Shown: positions 1-8,280 of the stretch, piece after piece
Layout: every line of letters begins with the position of its first letter
Position numbering within the stretch: position 1 is the first letter of the stretch
Origin: Terriglobia bacterium
Lineage (GTDB): Bacteria > Acidobacteriota > Terriglobia > Bryobacterales > Bryobacteraceae
Assembly (NCBI GenBank): GCA_003175985.1
Contig: PSRJ01000354.1
Span: 1 to 49,610, forward strand
Length of the DNA stretch: 49,610 nucleotides
Direction: 5' to 3'
The notes under the pieces: generated by a model
The model's database searches: none
What the model saw: the letters and a program-made list of their open reading frames with translations, nothing else
Told to the model about the DNA's origin: nothing
Made by a program: the position numbers and the translations under genes

Positions 1-321
1 CCGGAAAGGAAGAGTCAGAGTAGCGGCCACTGCCAATTCGAGCCGATCGATCTGCAAGCCCTGATATCCGTCGGCTTCCACGCGGATCTGGTATGTGCCT
101 GGCGACAGTAGCGGAAGCACGAAAAACCCCGACTTTTCCGTCAACGCGCTCTGAGCCAGATTGGTCGTCGGACTGAAAGCCTCCACACGCGCCTTGGGGA
201 GGGGATTTCCGCTGAGTGAATCCACCACCGAGCCGCCAATCAGACCTTGAGTGGTTTGTGCGAGCACGCCCGGCACAAAAGCGAGCACCATCCCGATATG
301 CTTCGCGAAATGTCTCGGCAC
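1..321 (-). CDS. Exported carboxypeptidase-regulatory-like domain protein, N-terminal part (probable TonB-dependent receptor), truncated by the window edge
   Basis: Reading the complement from a GTG at 321 gives a short basic start, a hydrophobic stretch ending in VLAQTT (signal peptide), then a beta-rich segment with GGSVVDSLSGNPLPKARV, GFFVLPLLSPGTYQIRV and a DGY turn. This is the pattern of the carboxypeptidase-regulatory (CnaB-like) domain that opens the large outer-membrane receptors typical of Acidobacteria, of which three complete examples lie in this window. The frame is still open at base 1, so only about 107 residues are visible and the receptor barrel itself is not seen. An alternative ATG at 291 would shorten the signal peptide's basic region. 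The gene is divergent from the caspase gene, only 39 bp away. The domain call is firm; the receptor identity is inferred. Confidence 0.7.
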   Translation of the reverse strand, partial: MPRHFAKHIGMVLAFVPGVLAQTTQGLIGGSVVDSLSGNPLPKARVEAFSPTTNLAQSALTEKSGFFVLPLLSPGTYQIRVEADGYQGLQIDRLELAVAATLTLPFR

Positions 322-332
322 CTCGGTTCACA

Positions 333-338
333 TATAAT
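333..338. promoter_or_regulatory. Candidate -10 element in the divergent caspase/receptor gap
   Basis: The 39-bp gap holds TATAAT at 333-338, a perfect -10 hexamer on the plus strand. The overlapping complement reads TATTAT at 339-334, so the same bases could serve both directions. No convincing -35 is seen for either. A plus-strand start near 345 would leave a leader of only about 16 nt before the ATG at 361. Confidence 0.35.
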
Positions 339-360
339 ACTGGAACACTGCGCTATTGTT

Positions 361-3192
361 ATGTACCGGGGATTCACCGCGGTTGTTTTCCTGACCGGAA
401 GTCTCCTTTTGGGAGCCGGTATACAAGACGAAGGTAAGCTGCGTCCGGTGGGCTTGATTCTGGCGGCAGAGACTCCGGCGGCCCAAGCCGGGAGACCCGC
501 ACCGAAGCGGCCTGGCATCCTGCGCAGAGATTGGCCGGAAATGGCCGCCTCGGGAGGCGATCTGCTTTATTCGAGTGATCGCCTGCGCAGCGCGGAAGGC
601 TCCATCGTTTTCGTCCTATGCCCGGAGGGCAAAGCCGCTTCTCAACAAATGCTTCCCGCGCACAGCGAGGTGACGATCGAACGCGACCGCGCTGTGGATA
701 ACCGCGGGAAAGCGCTACCGCACAGCGATCTCGGTTCTTGCCTTCTTCCGGAAGTGGAAGCGGAACCCGACATTCGCTCCAAGGGGGTGGAGGACCTCAG
801 TTTGCGGATCTCCGACCGGGGCGTCTACGACAAGCGCATCGCGGCCCTGAGTGACCAGGACCGGCGTGAACTTGCGGACTTCGATGCCGCGCTTCGCGCC
901 AATCCGAAAGACCTGGTCGCGATGACCTCCCGCGCCGTGCTGCTGGCGCACGACGGTCTTGCGGCCGAGGCAGCCGATCAGTACGCCGCGATTGCCGAAA
1001 CCTGGAACAACCAGCAATGGGCCAAAATGCTGGTACAGGGGAACCGCAGGGCCGCTGCTCCCGGGAACTCCGAGCCCGGCACCACCTGGGCGGTCGTCAT
1101 AGGAATCTCGCATTACGACGATCCGAGTATTCCCGATCTCCATTTTGCGCACCTGGATGCGCTCCGCTTCGCGGAATACCTGGGCAGCCCACGCGGGCAC
1201 AATGCCCCCGCCGACCATATCAAGCTCCTGATCGATAACGGCGCTACTCTTCCGCGGATTCAGGAGAGCATCCGGTTCATTACGGAGAAGGCCGGCAAGA
1301 ACGATACCGTCGTGTTCTTCGTGTCAGGACATGGAGCGGTCTCCAATGGCGAGGGGTACATCGTTCCCAACCACCCCAAACATCTCGGTCCATTCTCGCT
1401 GACCCAAGTACTTCCGGAATCGGCTTATCCGATGTCTTCTCTGTTTTCGCTCATGTATGAAATGAGCCCTCGCGTCGGCCGTTTCGTAATGTTCGTCGAT
1501 ACGTGCCGTTCGGGGCTGATCGGACAGATTTCGGAGAAGAATATAATCAACAAACGGATCGCGCAAGCCATCAATGACAACGCCCGCAACCTGATGGCAC
1601 TCCTGGCCAGCGATGCGAGCGAAGACGCGGGGCTGGCCTACGAGCACGAAAATTTTGGCGGGGGCGATGACGGCCATTCGGCCTTCAGCTATTTCCTGCT
1701 TCGTGGAATGGCTGCCACCGGTGTACGCGAAGCGGATGCCGATGGCGATGGAAAGGTTTCTCTCGGTGAGTTAGCGGATTACGTACATGACCAGGTGGTA
1801 AAAGCGACGCAGCGCAACCAGCGTCCTACGAGTTTCACGAGGGTGCCGAATCCCGAGAAGGTGGAAATGGCGGACATCGCACTACAAGGCATCCGGATTG
1901 ATGCCTGGAAACCGGTCGCACCGCAAACGTTTGGCCGCAAGGCTCCCTCGAAAGCAGCCACGCCATACAACCCGGGTAATGCAGCGGTTCCCGCCAGCGA
2001 GGCGGATCTGGAACGGCTAATCCGGGCCGAGGAGCAGGGACAGGAAGTGATGCTGCAATATCTCGAGGGGGACGAGATTCCGCAGACTCGCGACGATTTC
2101 GAACGCGGCCGCATTGCCTACGAGCAGGCTCTGGTTCTAGCGCCGGGATCGTTATACCTTGAGGGCCGCAAAGAGTTTTTTCTCGGGCGGCGCCTCATTG
2201 CCGAGAAGCACTACGACGACGCCATCGCGCACCTGGAGACAGCGATCCGGCTCAATCCTCGCGGCCCCGCGCCGTACAATGCGCTGGGAATCGCATATCT
2301 CGAACTGGCCCGCAACTCCGAAGCCATCGCCGCGTTCGAGAGTGCCATCGCACGAGCCTGGTATTGGCCGTACCCTCGCCATAACCTAGCACTCACCTAT
2401 CTACAACTGGGGCGCTACGAGCCGGCCATTGCGGCTTATCGCAAGGCCATGCAACTGGCGCCCGACTACTCGTACCTGCCTTACAACCTGGGGCTGATTT
2501 ACGTAAAGATGAACCGGAACGCCGAGGCGGAGGATGCCTTCCGGGAAGCCCGGCGCCTGGCAGACCGAAGGGCTGCACAAAACACGGCTGCGATACTGGC
2601 GGAAGCGTATGCCCAGCGCCGTGCCGCACCACTAATAGCCCTGGCGCTGCTCGAATCCGGCGAGGGACGGGAAACGCAGGCCGCCAGCCACTATGACGAA
2701 GCACTCGCCGCCCTCGAGGCATTTCCCGCTAACAAGACCAGATTAATGGCGCGCCACGATTTGGCCCTGCTGTTGACCAGGCGCAAACAAAACTGGAGCC
2801 GCGCGGAGGTCCTGCTCGATGAGAATGCGGCCTCCGGTTACATACCCTCGCAGCAGACTATGGCCGAGTGGCTCGTGGAGCGAGGTAAACCGGCTAAGGC
2901 TGTGCCTTATTTCGAGGCAATGCTTTCCGCCAGGCCGGAGTACATTGGCGCGCGCCTCGCCCTTGCCGAACAACTGGAAAGACTCGGAGACACACAGCGC
3001 GAGCGGTCGCAACTCGAAGCGGCGAGGCAATACGACCCGGAAAATGTTGCCGTCCTGGTGGCGCTCGCCCGCTTTGAAAAGGGCCAGAAACAGTTCGACG
3101 CCGCACGAGAGGCATACAACCAGGCGCTCCGTGGGGCATCCGATCCAAGACTCGTTCGGCAAATCAAGACTGCCTTGAAGGAACTGCCGTGA
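361..3192 (+). CDS. Exported caspase-family (C14) peptidase with EF-hand loop and C-terminal TPR array
   Basis: This 943-residue protein opens with a hydrophobic segment (about residues 5-20) that looks like a signal peptide or anchor. Residues about 60-115 resemble a FecR-like beta domain. The caspase p20-like fold follows: the stretch beginning WAVVIGISHYDD, the catalytic His in VSGHGA (H324), and the catalytic Cys in DTCRSG (C382). Residues 459-470 form a canonical EF-hand loop (D459, D461, D463, G464, S467, E470), suggesting calcium binding. From about 600 to the end are repeated TPR helices. The start at 361 was chosen over an in-frame ATG at 247 because the latter would run through the divergent gene and the promoter-like TATAAT. 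The 3' end overlaps the TIR gene by 4 bp, so the two are probably co-translated. Caspase-family proteases in bacteria often trigger regulated death or cleave partner proteins; the substrate here is unknown. Confidence 0.88.
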   Translation: MYRGFTAVVFLTGSLLLGAGIQDEGKLRPVGLILAAETPAAQAGRPAPKRPGILRRDWPEMAASGGDLLYSSDRLRSAEGSIVFVLCPEGKAASQQMLPAHSEVTIERDRAVDNRGKALPHSDLGSCLLPEVEAEPDIRSKGVEDLSLRISDRGVYDKRIAALSDQDRRELADFDAALRANPKDLVAMTSRAVLLAHDGLAAEAADQYAAIAETWNNQQWAKMLVQGNRRAAAPGNSEPGTTWAVVIGISHYDDPSIPDLHFAHLDALRFAEYLGSPRGHNAPADHIKLLIDNGATLPRIQESIRFITEKAGKNDTVVFFVSGHGAVSNGEGYIVPNHPKHLGPFSLTQVLPESAYPMSSLFSLMYEMSPRVGRFVMFVDTCRSGLIGQISEKNIINKRIAQAINDNARNLMALLASDASEDAGLAYEHENFGGGDDGHSAFSYFLLRGMAATGVREADADGDGKVSLGELADYVHDQVVKATQRNQRPTSFTRVPNPEKVEMADIALQGIRIDAWKPVAPQTFGRKAPSKAATPYNPGNAAVPASEADLERLIRAEEQGQEVMLQYLEGDEIPQTRDDFERGRIAYEQALVLAPGSLYLEGRKEFFLGRRLIAEKHYDDAIAHLETAIRLNPRGPAPYNALGIAYLELARNSEAIAAFESAIARAWYWPYPRHNLALTYLQLGRYEPAIAAYRKAMQLAPDYSYLPYNLGLIYVKMNRNAEAEDAFREARRLADRRAAQNTAAILAEAYAQRRAAPLIALALLESGEGRETQAASHYDEALAALEAFPANKTRLMARHDLALLLTRRKQNWSRAEVLLDENAASGYIPSQQTMAEWLVERGKPAKAVPYFEAMLSARPEYIGARLALAEQLERLGDTQRERSQLEAARQYDPENVAVLVALARFEKGQKQFDAAREAYNQALRGASDPRLVRQIKTALKELP

Positions 3193-4388
3193 TCCGGGTC
3201 TTTCTCAGCTACGCAAGCGAGGACCGGGCGCGAGTCGAAATACTCTACCAGAACCTCCTGGCTGCGGGCTTCCAGCCGTGGATGGATACGCATGACCTGA
3301 TGCCTGGTGAGGTGTGGTCGGATGCCATTCAGCGCGGAGTGCAATCGGCGGACTGCTTTCTGGCTTGTCTTTCTCCGCGATCGATCGTGAAAGACGGCGT
3401 GCTGGGTAACGAGATTCGCACGGCGCTGGGGCAGTGGGAGCGGAAAGGGCGCGGCAGCAAGTACCGTCTGATCCCCGTGCGTCTGGAGCTCGTTCAGATC
3501 CCCCAGAATCTGGCGCTTCTTCAGTGGTTCGATCTGTTCCGCGATGAGCAGTGGACCGAACTGGCGAAGGTTATTCGCCAGGTGTGTGAGCCTAAGCCGG
3601 CGCCCCCGGCGAAGTGGCTTCGGGTTGTCGAACTATCGTCGCTTGTTGCGGCATTGGCACTGGGAATCTGGTGGTACACGAGTCCCTCGAAAAGCATGCG
3701 ATGGCCATCGGGCCCGGTCCGCTTGGGTGTCACCGTATGGAAGCTTCGGGAGGCTACTGCCGCGGATAAACCGGGAGCCAAGATCCTGGTGCAACCTCAC
3801 GCGAACCAATCGGCGCCTTTGGAGTTCATTCCTGAGCGCGCCGATCTGGCTAAGCCGTTTGTGATCGGAGACCGCGTGCGCGCCACCTTCGAGAGCGCTC
3901 AGGAAGGATACTTGTATGTCATCGATCAGGAACGGCGCACGGGCGGAGCGCTGGGACATCCCAAACTGATCTTTCCTACCATGCGCATTCGCGGCGGACA
4001 CAACGAAGTGCACTCAGGCCAGCTTGTCGAGACGCCGCCTCAGGAAGAGGAAGATCCGTACTGGGAGTTCAAAAAAGGCGAAACCGGCTATGCGGGCGAA
4101 CTGCTCACAGTGATATTTTCGCGGCAGCCGATTCCCGAACTGGGTGCGGCCAAAGAGGCGCGCTACGTGGACGAGAACTGGTTCCACGCGCGGCTGAAGG
4201 AATGGACGCTTCCGCTGGGCAGAACCGAAGCGGGCAGCAAGGGCACAGCCACTGCGGCCGAAGTCGCGGCTGGCAAGAACGGAGCAAGAATCCTCACGGC
4301 CGATGACCCGCGCCCCGAGACGACTTTTTCCGGGACACCCAAGCGGGGAGCTCCGCTCGTCGCCTCGTTTGCGTTGAACGTAAGTTGA
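3189..4388 (+). CDS. TIR domain - transmembrane - DUF4384-like protein
   Basis: A GTG start inside the caspase stop (GTGA overlap) opens a 399-residue protein. Residues 1-130 are a TIR domain: it begins MIRVFLSYASEDR, has the WMDTHDLMPGEVW box, and carries a Glu in GNEIRTAL (E75) at the position of the NADase glutamate. A single membrane segment lies at about 147-167. Residues about 220-325 match the DUF4384 pattern (IGDRVRATF, EGYLYVID, LIFPTM, TGYAGELLTVIFSRQPI), a beta domain commonly fused to bacterial caspases. The expected topology is cytoplasmic TIR and periplasmic DUF4384. TIR domains in bacteria either cleave NAD+ or mediate assembly; which applies here is not shown. Context suggests it signals together with the caspase encoded just upstream. 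Confidence 0.85.
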   Translation: MIRVFLSYASEDRARVEILYQNLLAAGFQPWMDTHDLMPGEVWSDAIQRGVQSADCFLACLSPRSIVKDGVLGNEIRTALGQWERKGRGSKYRLIPVRLELVQIPQNLALLQWFDLFRDEQWTELAKVIRQVCEPKPAPPAKWLRVVELSSLVAALALGIWWYTSPSKSMRWPSGPVRLGVTVWKLREATAADKPGAKILVQPHANQSAPLEFIPERADLAKPFVIGDRVRATFESAQEGYLYVIDQERRTGGALGHPKLIFPTMRIRGGHNEVHSGQLVETPPQEEEDPYWEFKKGETGYAGELLTVIFSRQPIPELGAAKEARYVDENWFHARLKEWTLPLGRTEAGSKGTATAAEVAAGKNGARILTADDPRPETTFSGTPKRGAPLVASFALNVS

Positions 4389-4439
4389 CTAACTCACAAA
4401 AGACTTGAGCAAGTGCCTCCTTCTTATTAGAATGGTTCA

Positions 4440-4814
4440 GTGCACCGGGTTTTGGCAGCGCTGTTGGTTGGCGTGTTCAGCGGTTGCTGGATCGCGCCGG
4501 CACTCGTTGCCGAGTCGGAATCGCAGCTTCCGGAGTGTTGCCGCCGTTCAGGGAAGCATCGCTGTGCGATGCCGGACGATGGCCGGCAGCAAGCACCTGG
4601 TCTCGCGCTGAGCGCCGTTTCACCGAAATGTCCGTCGTTCCCCGGTTCTTCAGTTGGCCCCTCGCGGACGGCACCCACCTGGCAGGGCCGCCTGAGGAAC
4701 AACGACGCGCCGCAGGTGAGCGCCTCTGCCCAACGCGCGGCACAAGCCATCTCGCTTTATCACATTCGGTATAACCGGTCTTCCCGGAAACGCGGTCCCC
4801 CCGTCCTGTCTTAG
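4440..4814 (+). CDS. Small exported Cys-rich protein, unknown function
   Basis: A GTG start gives a 124-residue product with a clear signal-peptide-like N terminus (MHRVLAALLVGVFSGCWIAP), followed by a Cys/His cluster, LPECCRRSGKHRCAM. From memory, this CCRR-GKH-C motif recurs in small exported proteins of Acidobacteria, which is why I prefer this frame over two overlapping ORFs of similar length. The rest is low-complexity and Pro/Ser/Arg-rich with no domain I recognise. It starts 51 bp after the TIR gene and ends 88 bp before a TonB-type receptor, so it could belong to either unit. Metal binding by the Cys/His cluster is possible but unproven. Confidence 0.55.
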   Translation: MHRVLAALLVGVFSGCWIAPALVAESESQLPECCRRSGKHRCAMPDDGRQQAPGLALSAVSPKCPSFPGSSVGPSRTAPTWQGRLRNNDAPQVSASAQRAAQAISLYHIRYNRSSRKRGPPVLS

Positions 4815-4902
4815 GCCCGTCTCAACTCCACAACACAAGAGGTTTGAGAAGGTTTAGCGAGCCGCGACCACCAGAAGAGGCGCGGCCCGGAGGCAAAAGA
4901 TT

Positions 4903-7728
4903 ATGCGAGGGCTAATTCGTCCGATGGTAGCAACTCTGTTGCTCGCTTCCGCACCTTTCGCTCGCGCACAGGAGACCATTAATTACGCAAGCATCGCCGG
5001 GCGAGTAACTGACGCTACGGGAGCGGTGATTCCCGGAGCTCGAGTCACAGCGCGTCAAACCGAAACCAACCTTGCAGGCGTGGTAAACACGGATCGCGAA
5101 GGCCGCTTTCGATTATCTTATCTTCGCGTCGGGCCCTATGAGATGAGGGTCCATCGGGAGGGTTTCGCGGACGCGATCCGGCAGCTAAATCTTACGGCCG
5201 GTGCGGCCTTCGAGTTGCCAATATCGCTCTCGGTTGCGCCGGCGGAAACCAGCCTTCTGGTCCAAGGTGAGCCGGCTGTGCTGGAAACGGGGAGATCGCA
5301 GATCGCCGGTACCGTGCCCGATGCCGAAATCCAATCGCTCCCGCTGAATGGGCGTAGCTTCCTGGATGTGACGTTGCTGGTTCCCGGGGTCTCTCCCACG
5401 AACACGGCGTCCAACCAGCTTTTCGCCGAGACCGCAGCAGTTCCGGGACAGGGAATTTCCATCAGCAGTCAACGCAACTTCTCGAACAGCTTTATTGTTG
5501 ACGGCCTGTCTGATAATGACGACGCCGCCGGCTTAACCGGCGCGTTCTACGGGCTCGATGTGGTGCAGGAGGTCCAGGTGGTCACATCGGGAGGCCAAGC
5601 TGAGTTCGGACGGGCTCTTGGCGGCTATGTCAACGTGGTCACCAAGAGCGGGTCTAATACACTTCATGGCGATCTCTATGGTTACATTCGCAACAGCCGG
5701 CTTAACGCCGCCAACGCACTCTCCCACACGGTTCTCCCAATGACCCAGGCACAATACGGAGCAAGCTTAGCAGGCCCAATTATTCCCGACCGCACCTTTT
5801 ACTTTGCGAATTTCGAACAGCGAATGCTCAACCAGTCCGGATTGGTGACGATCTCGCCAGCCAACGTCGCGATCATCAATGCGCGGCTCTTGGCGGCCAG
5901 ATATCCGGGGCCTGCGGTGTCGACGGGTCTGTATCCCAACCCGGTTCACACCACGAATTTCCTCGCCAAAATCGACCATCAACTGGCCGCGGACGACCAA
6001 TTCAGCGTCCGCTATAGCGTGTACCATGCCGGCAGTATCAACTCGCGCGGTGCCGGCGGATTGAGCGCGCCCACTGCTTCCGCCAACCTAGAAGACACCG
6101 ACCATATTGTCGCCATTAGTAACGTCGCGGGGTTTTCCACCCACTCGGTGAACGAAACTCGGGCGCAGTTCTGGAGCAGTCACCTGGAGGCGCCTCCTTC
6201 CGACAAGATCGGGCCGGCGGTGAGCATTGCGGGAATCGCCTCGTTCGGAACGCTTTCCGGATCGCCCACTGCGCGCCTCAACAAACTCGGCCAGGTCGTA
6301 GATAACTTCACCTATCAGGCGGGTGCGCACGCGCTTCGGGCCGGAGTGGAATTCATTTACAACGGCAACACTATCACCTTTCCGCGTTCCTATCGGGGCA
6401 GTTATTCGTTTTCCTCATTGGCGAACTTTCTCGCGGGCACGTACAATAACTCGGGTTTCTCGCAGACCTTCGCGAACGCCACGATTCATCAGACAAATCG
6501 AAACGCCGGTTTCTACGTGCAAGACGAATGGCGAGCGAATTCACGCTTTACTCTGAATCTCGGCTTGCGGTATGACGTGCAATTTCTGCGAACGATTGAC
6601 ATGGATATTAATAACCTGTCGCCGCGCGCGGGTTTCACCTGGACTCCGTTCGCGGCACGTCGGACTGTGATCCGCGGCGGTTACGGGCTTTTCTACGACC
6701 GCGTCCCCCTGCGTGCGCTGGCCAATGCTCTTCTCTCCGCAAACAACACAACGGATCCTGCCCGGCTGAACCAGATCAGTGTCAGTCTTTCGCCTGCCCA
6801 GGATGGCGCGCCCGTATTTCCCAACATTCTAAGCAACCTGTTGCTGCCTCGGGGAGTGCTATTCAATTTTTCGATCCTGGACCGGCATCTCCAGAATGCC
6901 TATTCCGAGCAGGGCAACTTCGAGGTCGAGCAGCAATTGGGGGCGCGAAGCTCGTTGAACATCGGGTATCAGCATGTGCGAGGGCTCCATCTCCTGGTTT
7001 CGGTAAACCAGAATCCTCCGAGCTGCACCGCTTCGGGCAGCAACAATGGATGCCGGCCCAACCCCACGTATGGCAACGCGAGCCAGTACTCCTCGCTGGC
7101 TGACTCCCGCTACGATGGCTTGCAAGTCGCATTCGTGCAGCGGCCGGCCTCCTGGGGCAGCTATCGGATCTCTTACACCTACTCGAAAGCGCTCGATAAC
7201 GTAGGCGAGTTCTTTTTCAGCTCGCCAATTGACAATTACAATATCTGGCGGGATTACGGCCGTTCCGACGATGATCAACGCCATCGGCTGGTGTTGGACG
7301 GTTCGTTTCACTCCCCAATGGGCGGAGCCGCAACCACGTGGCAGCGAATCAGCCGCGGTTTTCAACTCAGTGGCATGTTGCAATACTATTCGGCGCTTCC
7401 CTTCAATATCACCACCGGAGCACAGACGATCCAGGGAACTGCGGCGCGCCCGGTGGTTAGCGGCGCCTTCATCGCTCGGAACGCGGGCGAGGGTTTCAAT
7501 TTCTTCAGCTTGGGGGCTCGTCTGAGCCGCTCCTTCCGATTGATGGACCGGCTGCATCTTGAAGCGTTGGCCGAAGGCTTCAACCTGACGAACCACGGGA
7601 ATGGGGTCAGTTTGAACGGCAATTTCGGATCGGGCGTATACCCTACAAATCCCTCACCGACATTCCGGCAAAGCACAGCGGAGGGCGATCCGCGGGCGTT
7701 TCAACTTGCAGTCCGGCTCGCGTTTTGA
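4903..7728 (+). CDS. TonB-dependent receptor with N-terminal carboxypeptidase-regulatory domain
   Basis: This 941-residue outer-membrane protein has a signal peptide (about 1-22, ending FARAQ) and a carboxypeptidase-regulatory domain at about 28-110 (SIAGRVTDATGAVIPGARV, GRFRLSYLRVGPYEM). A plug-like region at about 125-250 contains LPLNGRSFLDVTLLVPG, FIVDGLSDND and GGYVNVVTKSGSNTLHG. A long beta-barrel follows, with repeated YVQDEWR, LNLGLRYDVQ and aromatic C-terminal strands (AVRLAF). Such Oar-like receptors are expanded in Acidobacteria and probably import large or plant-derived ligands; the ligand cannot be read from sequence. A GGAGG lies 8 nt before the ATG. It is convergent with mreD. 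Confidence 0.9.
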   Translation: MRGLIRPMVATLLLASAPFARAQETINYASIAGRVTDATGAVIPGARVTARQTETNLAGVVNTDREGRFRLSYLRVGPYEMRVHREGFADAIRQLNLTAGAAFELPISLSVAPAETSLLVQGEPAVLETGRSQIAGTVPDAEIQSLPLNGRSFLDVTLLVPGVSPTNTASNQLFAETAAVPGQGISISSQRNFSNSFIVDGLSDNDDAAGLTGAFYGLDVVQEVQVVTSGGQAEFGRALGGYVNVVTKSGSNTLHGDLYGYIRNSRLNAANALSHTVLPMTQAQYGASLAGPIIPDRTFYFANFEQRMLNQSGLVTISPANVAIINARLLAARYPGPAVSTGLYPNPVHTTNFLAKIDHQLAADDQFSVRYSVYHAGSINSRGAGGLSAPTASANLEDTDHIVAISNVAGFSTHSVNETRAQFWSSHLEAPPSDKIGPAVSIAGIASFGTLSGSPTARLNKLGQVVDNFTYQAGAHALRAGVEFIYNGNTITFPRSYRGSYSFSSLANFLAGTYNNSGFSQTFANATIHQTNRNAGFYVQDEWRANSRFTLNLGLRYDVQFLRTIDMDINNLSPRAGFTWTPFAARRTVIRGGYGLFYDRVPLRALANALLSANNTTDPARLNQISVSLSPAQDGAPVFPNILSNLLLPRGVLFNFSILDRHLQNAYSEQGNFEVEQQLGARSSLNIGYQHVRGLHLLVSVNQNPPSCTASGSNNGCRPNPTYGNASQYSSLADSRYDGLQVAFVQRPASWGSYRISYTYSKALDNVGEFFFSSPIDNYNIWRDYGRSDDDQRHRLVLDGSFHSPMGGAATTWQRISRGFQLSGMLQYYSALPFNITTGAQTIQGTAARPVVSGAFIARNAGEGFNFFSLGARLSRSFRLMDRLHLEALAEGFNLTNHGNGVSLNGNFGSGVYPTNPSPTFRQSTAEGDPRAFQLAVRLAF

Positions 7729-7746
7729 TGGTCTCAGTTGCCTTGC

Positions 7747-8280
7747 TTACGAGCTTTGGCGCAACTTATCCAGGAAATGGAACAGTGAGATTCCGACGAC
7801 GGCGTTCAGCAGGCCGATGATGAGAGTCCTTTGCAGTTCGAAAGCCAACTGTTGTCCGAGAAGGGCGCGCGACATGATCCAGTAGAAGAACTGGTGGAAT
7901 ACGAAAAAGAAGAAGGCCAGCAGGAGGCGGATGACGCCGTTATCCACGTCAAAGCGGATACCCACAGAGGCGGAAAAGTAGCCGACAAGGGTTTTAACAA
8001 TCCCGAACATTCCGAGCGGATTCTTGGAAAGCGAGTCCTGCGCCAGCCCTACGAGCGCGCCGATCAGCAAGCCATGGATCTGGCTGCGCCGCATGAGAGC
8101 GAAATACACCACCACGAGCAACGGCATCTCCAGGAATCCGAGGAACTGAAAAAAGAGGGGAACGTATACCTGAAAAAGGATGGCCGCGAGAGGGACCGCC
8201 AACATCACCCAGGCGCGGAAACGAGAAACCTGGCCTTCGCGCTGGCTGCTGAGAAGAATGCGGCCGCCGGAATAACTCAT
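7747..8280 (-). CDS. mreD: Rod-shape-determining membrane protein MreD
   Basis: The 177-residue, strongly hydrophobic protein has five to six predicted membrane helices and a short basic N terminus. The segment LLIGALVGLAQDSLSKNPLG matches the conserved MreD signature. It overlaps the mreC stop by 4 bp and follows mreC in the order expected for mreBCD. MreD is an inner-membrane partner of MreC in the elongasome. The usual downstream genes for PBP2 and RodA are absent; a TonB receptor faces it instead. Confidence 0.9.
   Translation of the reverse strand: MSYSGGRILLSSQREGQVSRFRAWVMLAVPLAAILFQVYVPLFFQFLGFLEMPLLVVVYFALMRRSQIHGLLIGALVGLAQDSLSKNPLGMFGIVKTLVGYFSASVGIRFDVDNGVIRLLLAFFFFVFHQFFYWIMSRALLGQQLAFELQRTLIIGLLNAVVGISLFHFLDKLRQSS

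Noticed and set aside
247..360. Upstream in-frame extension of the caspase gene
   Set aside because: It would overlap the divergent gene and the TATAAT element; the signal-like segment starts at 361.
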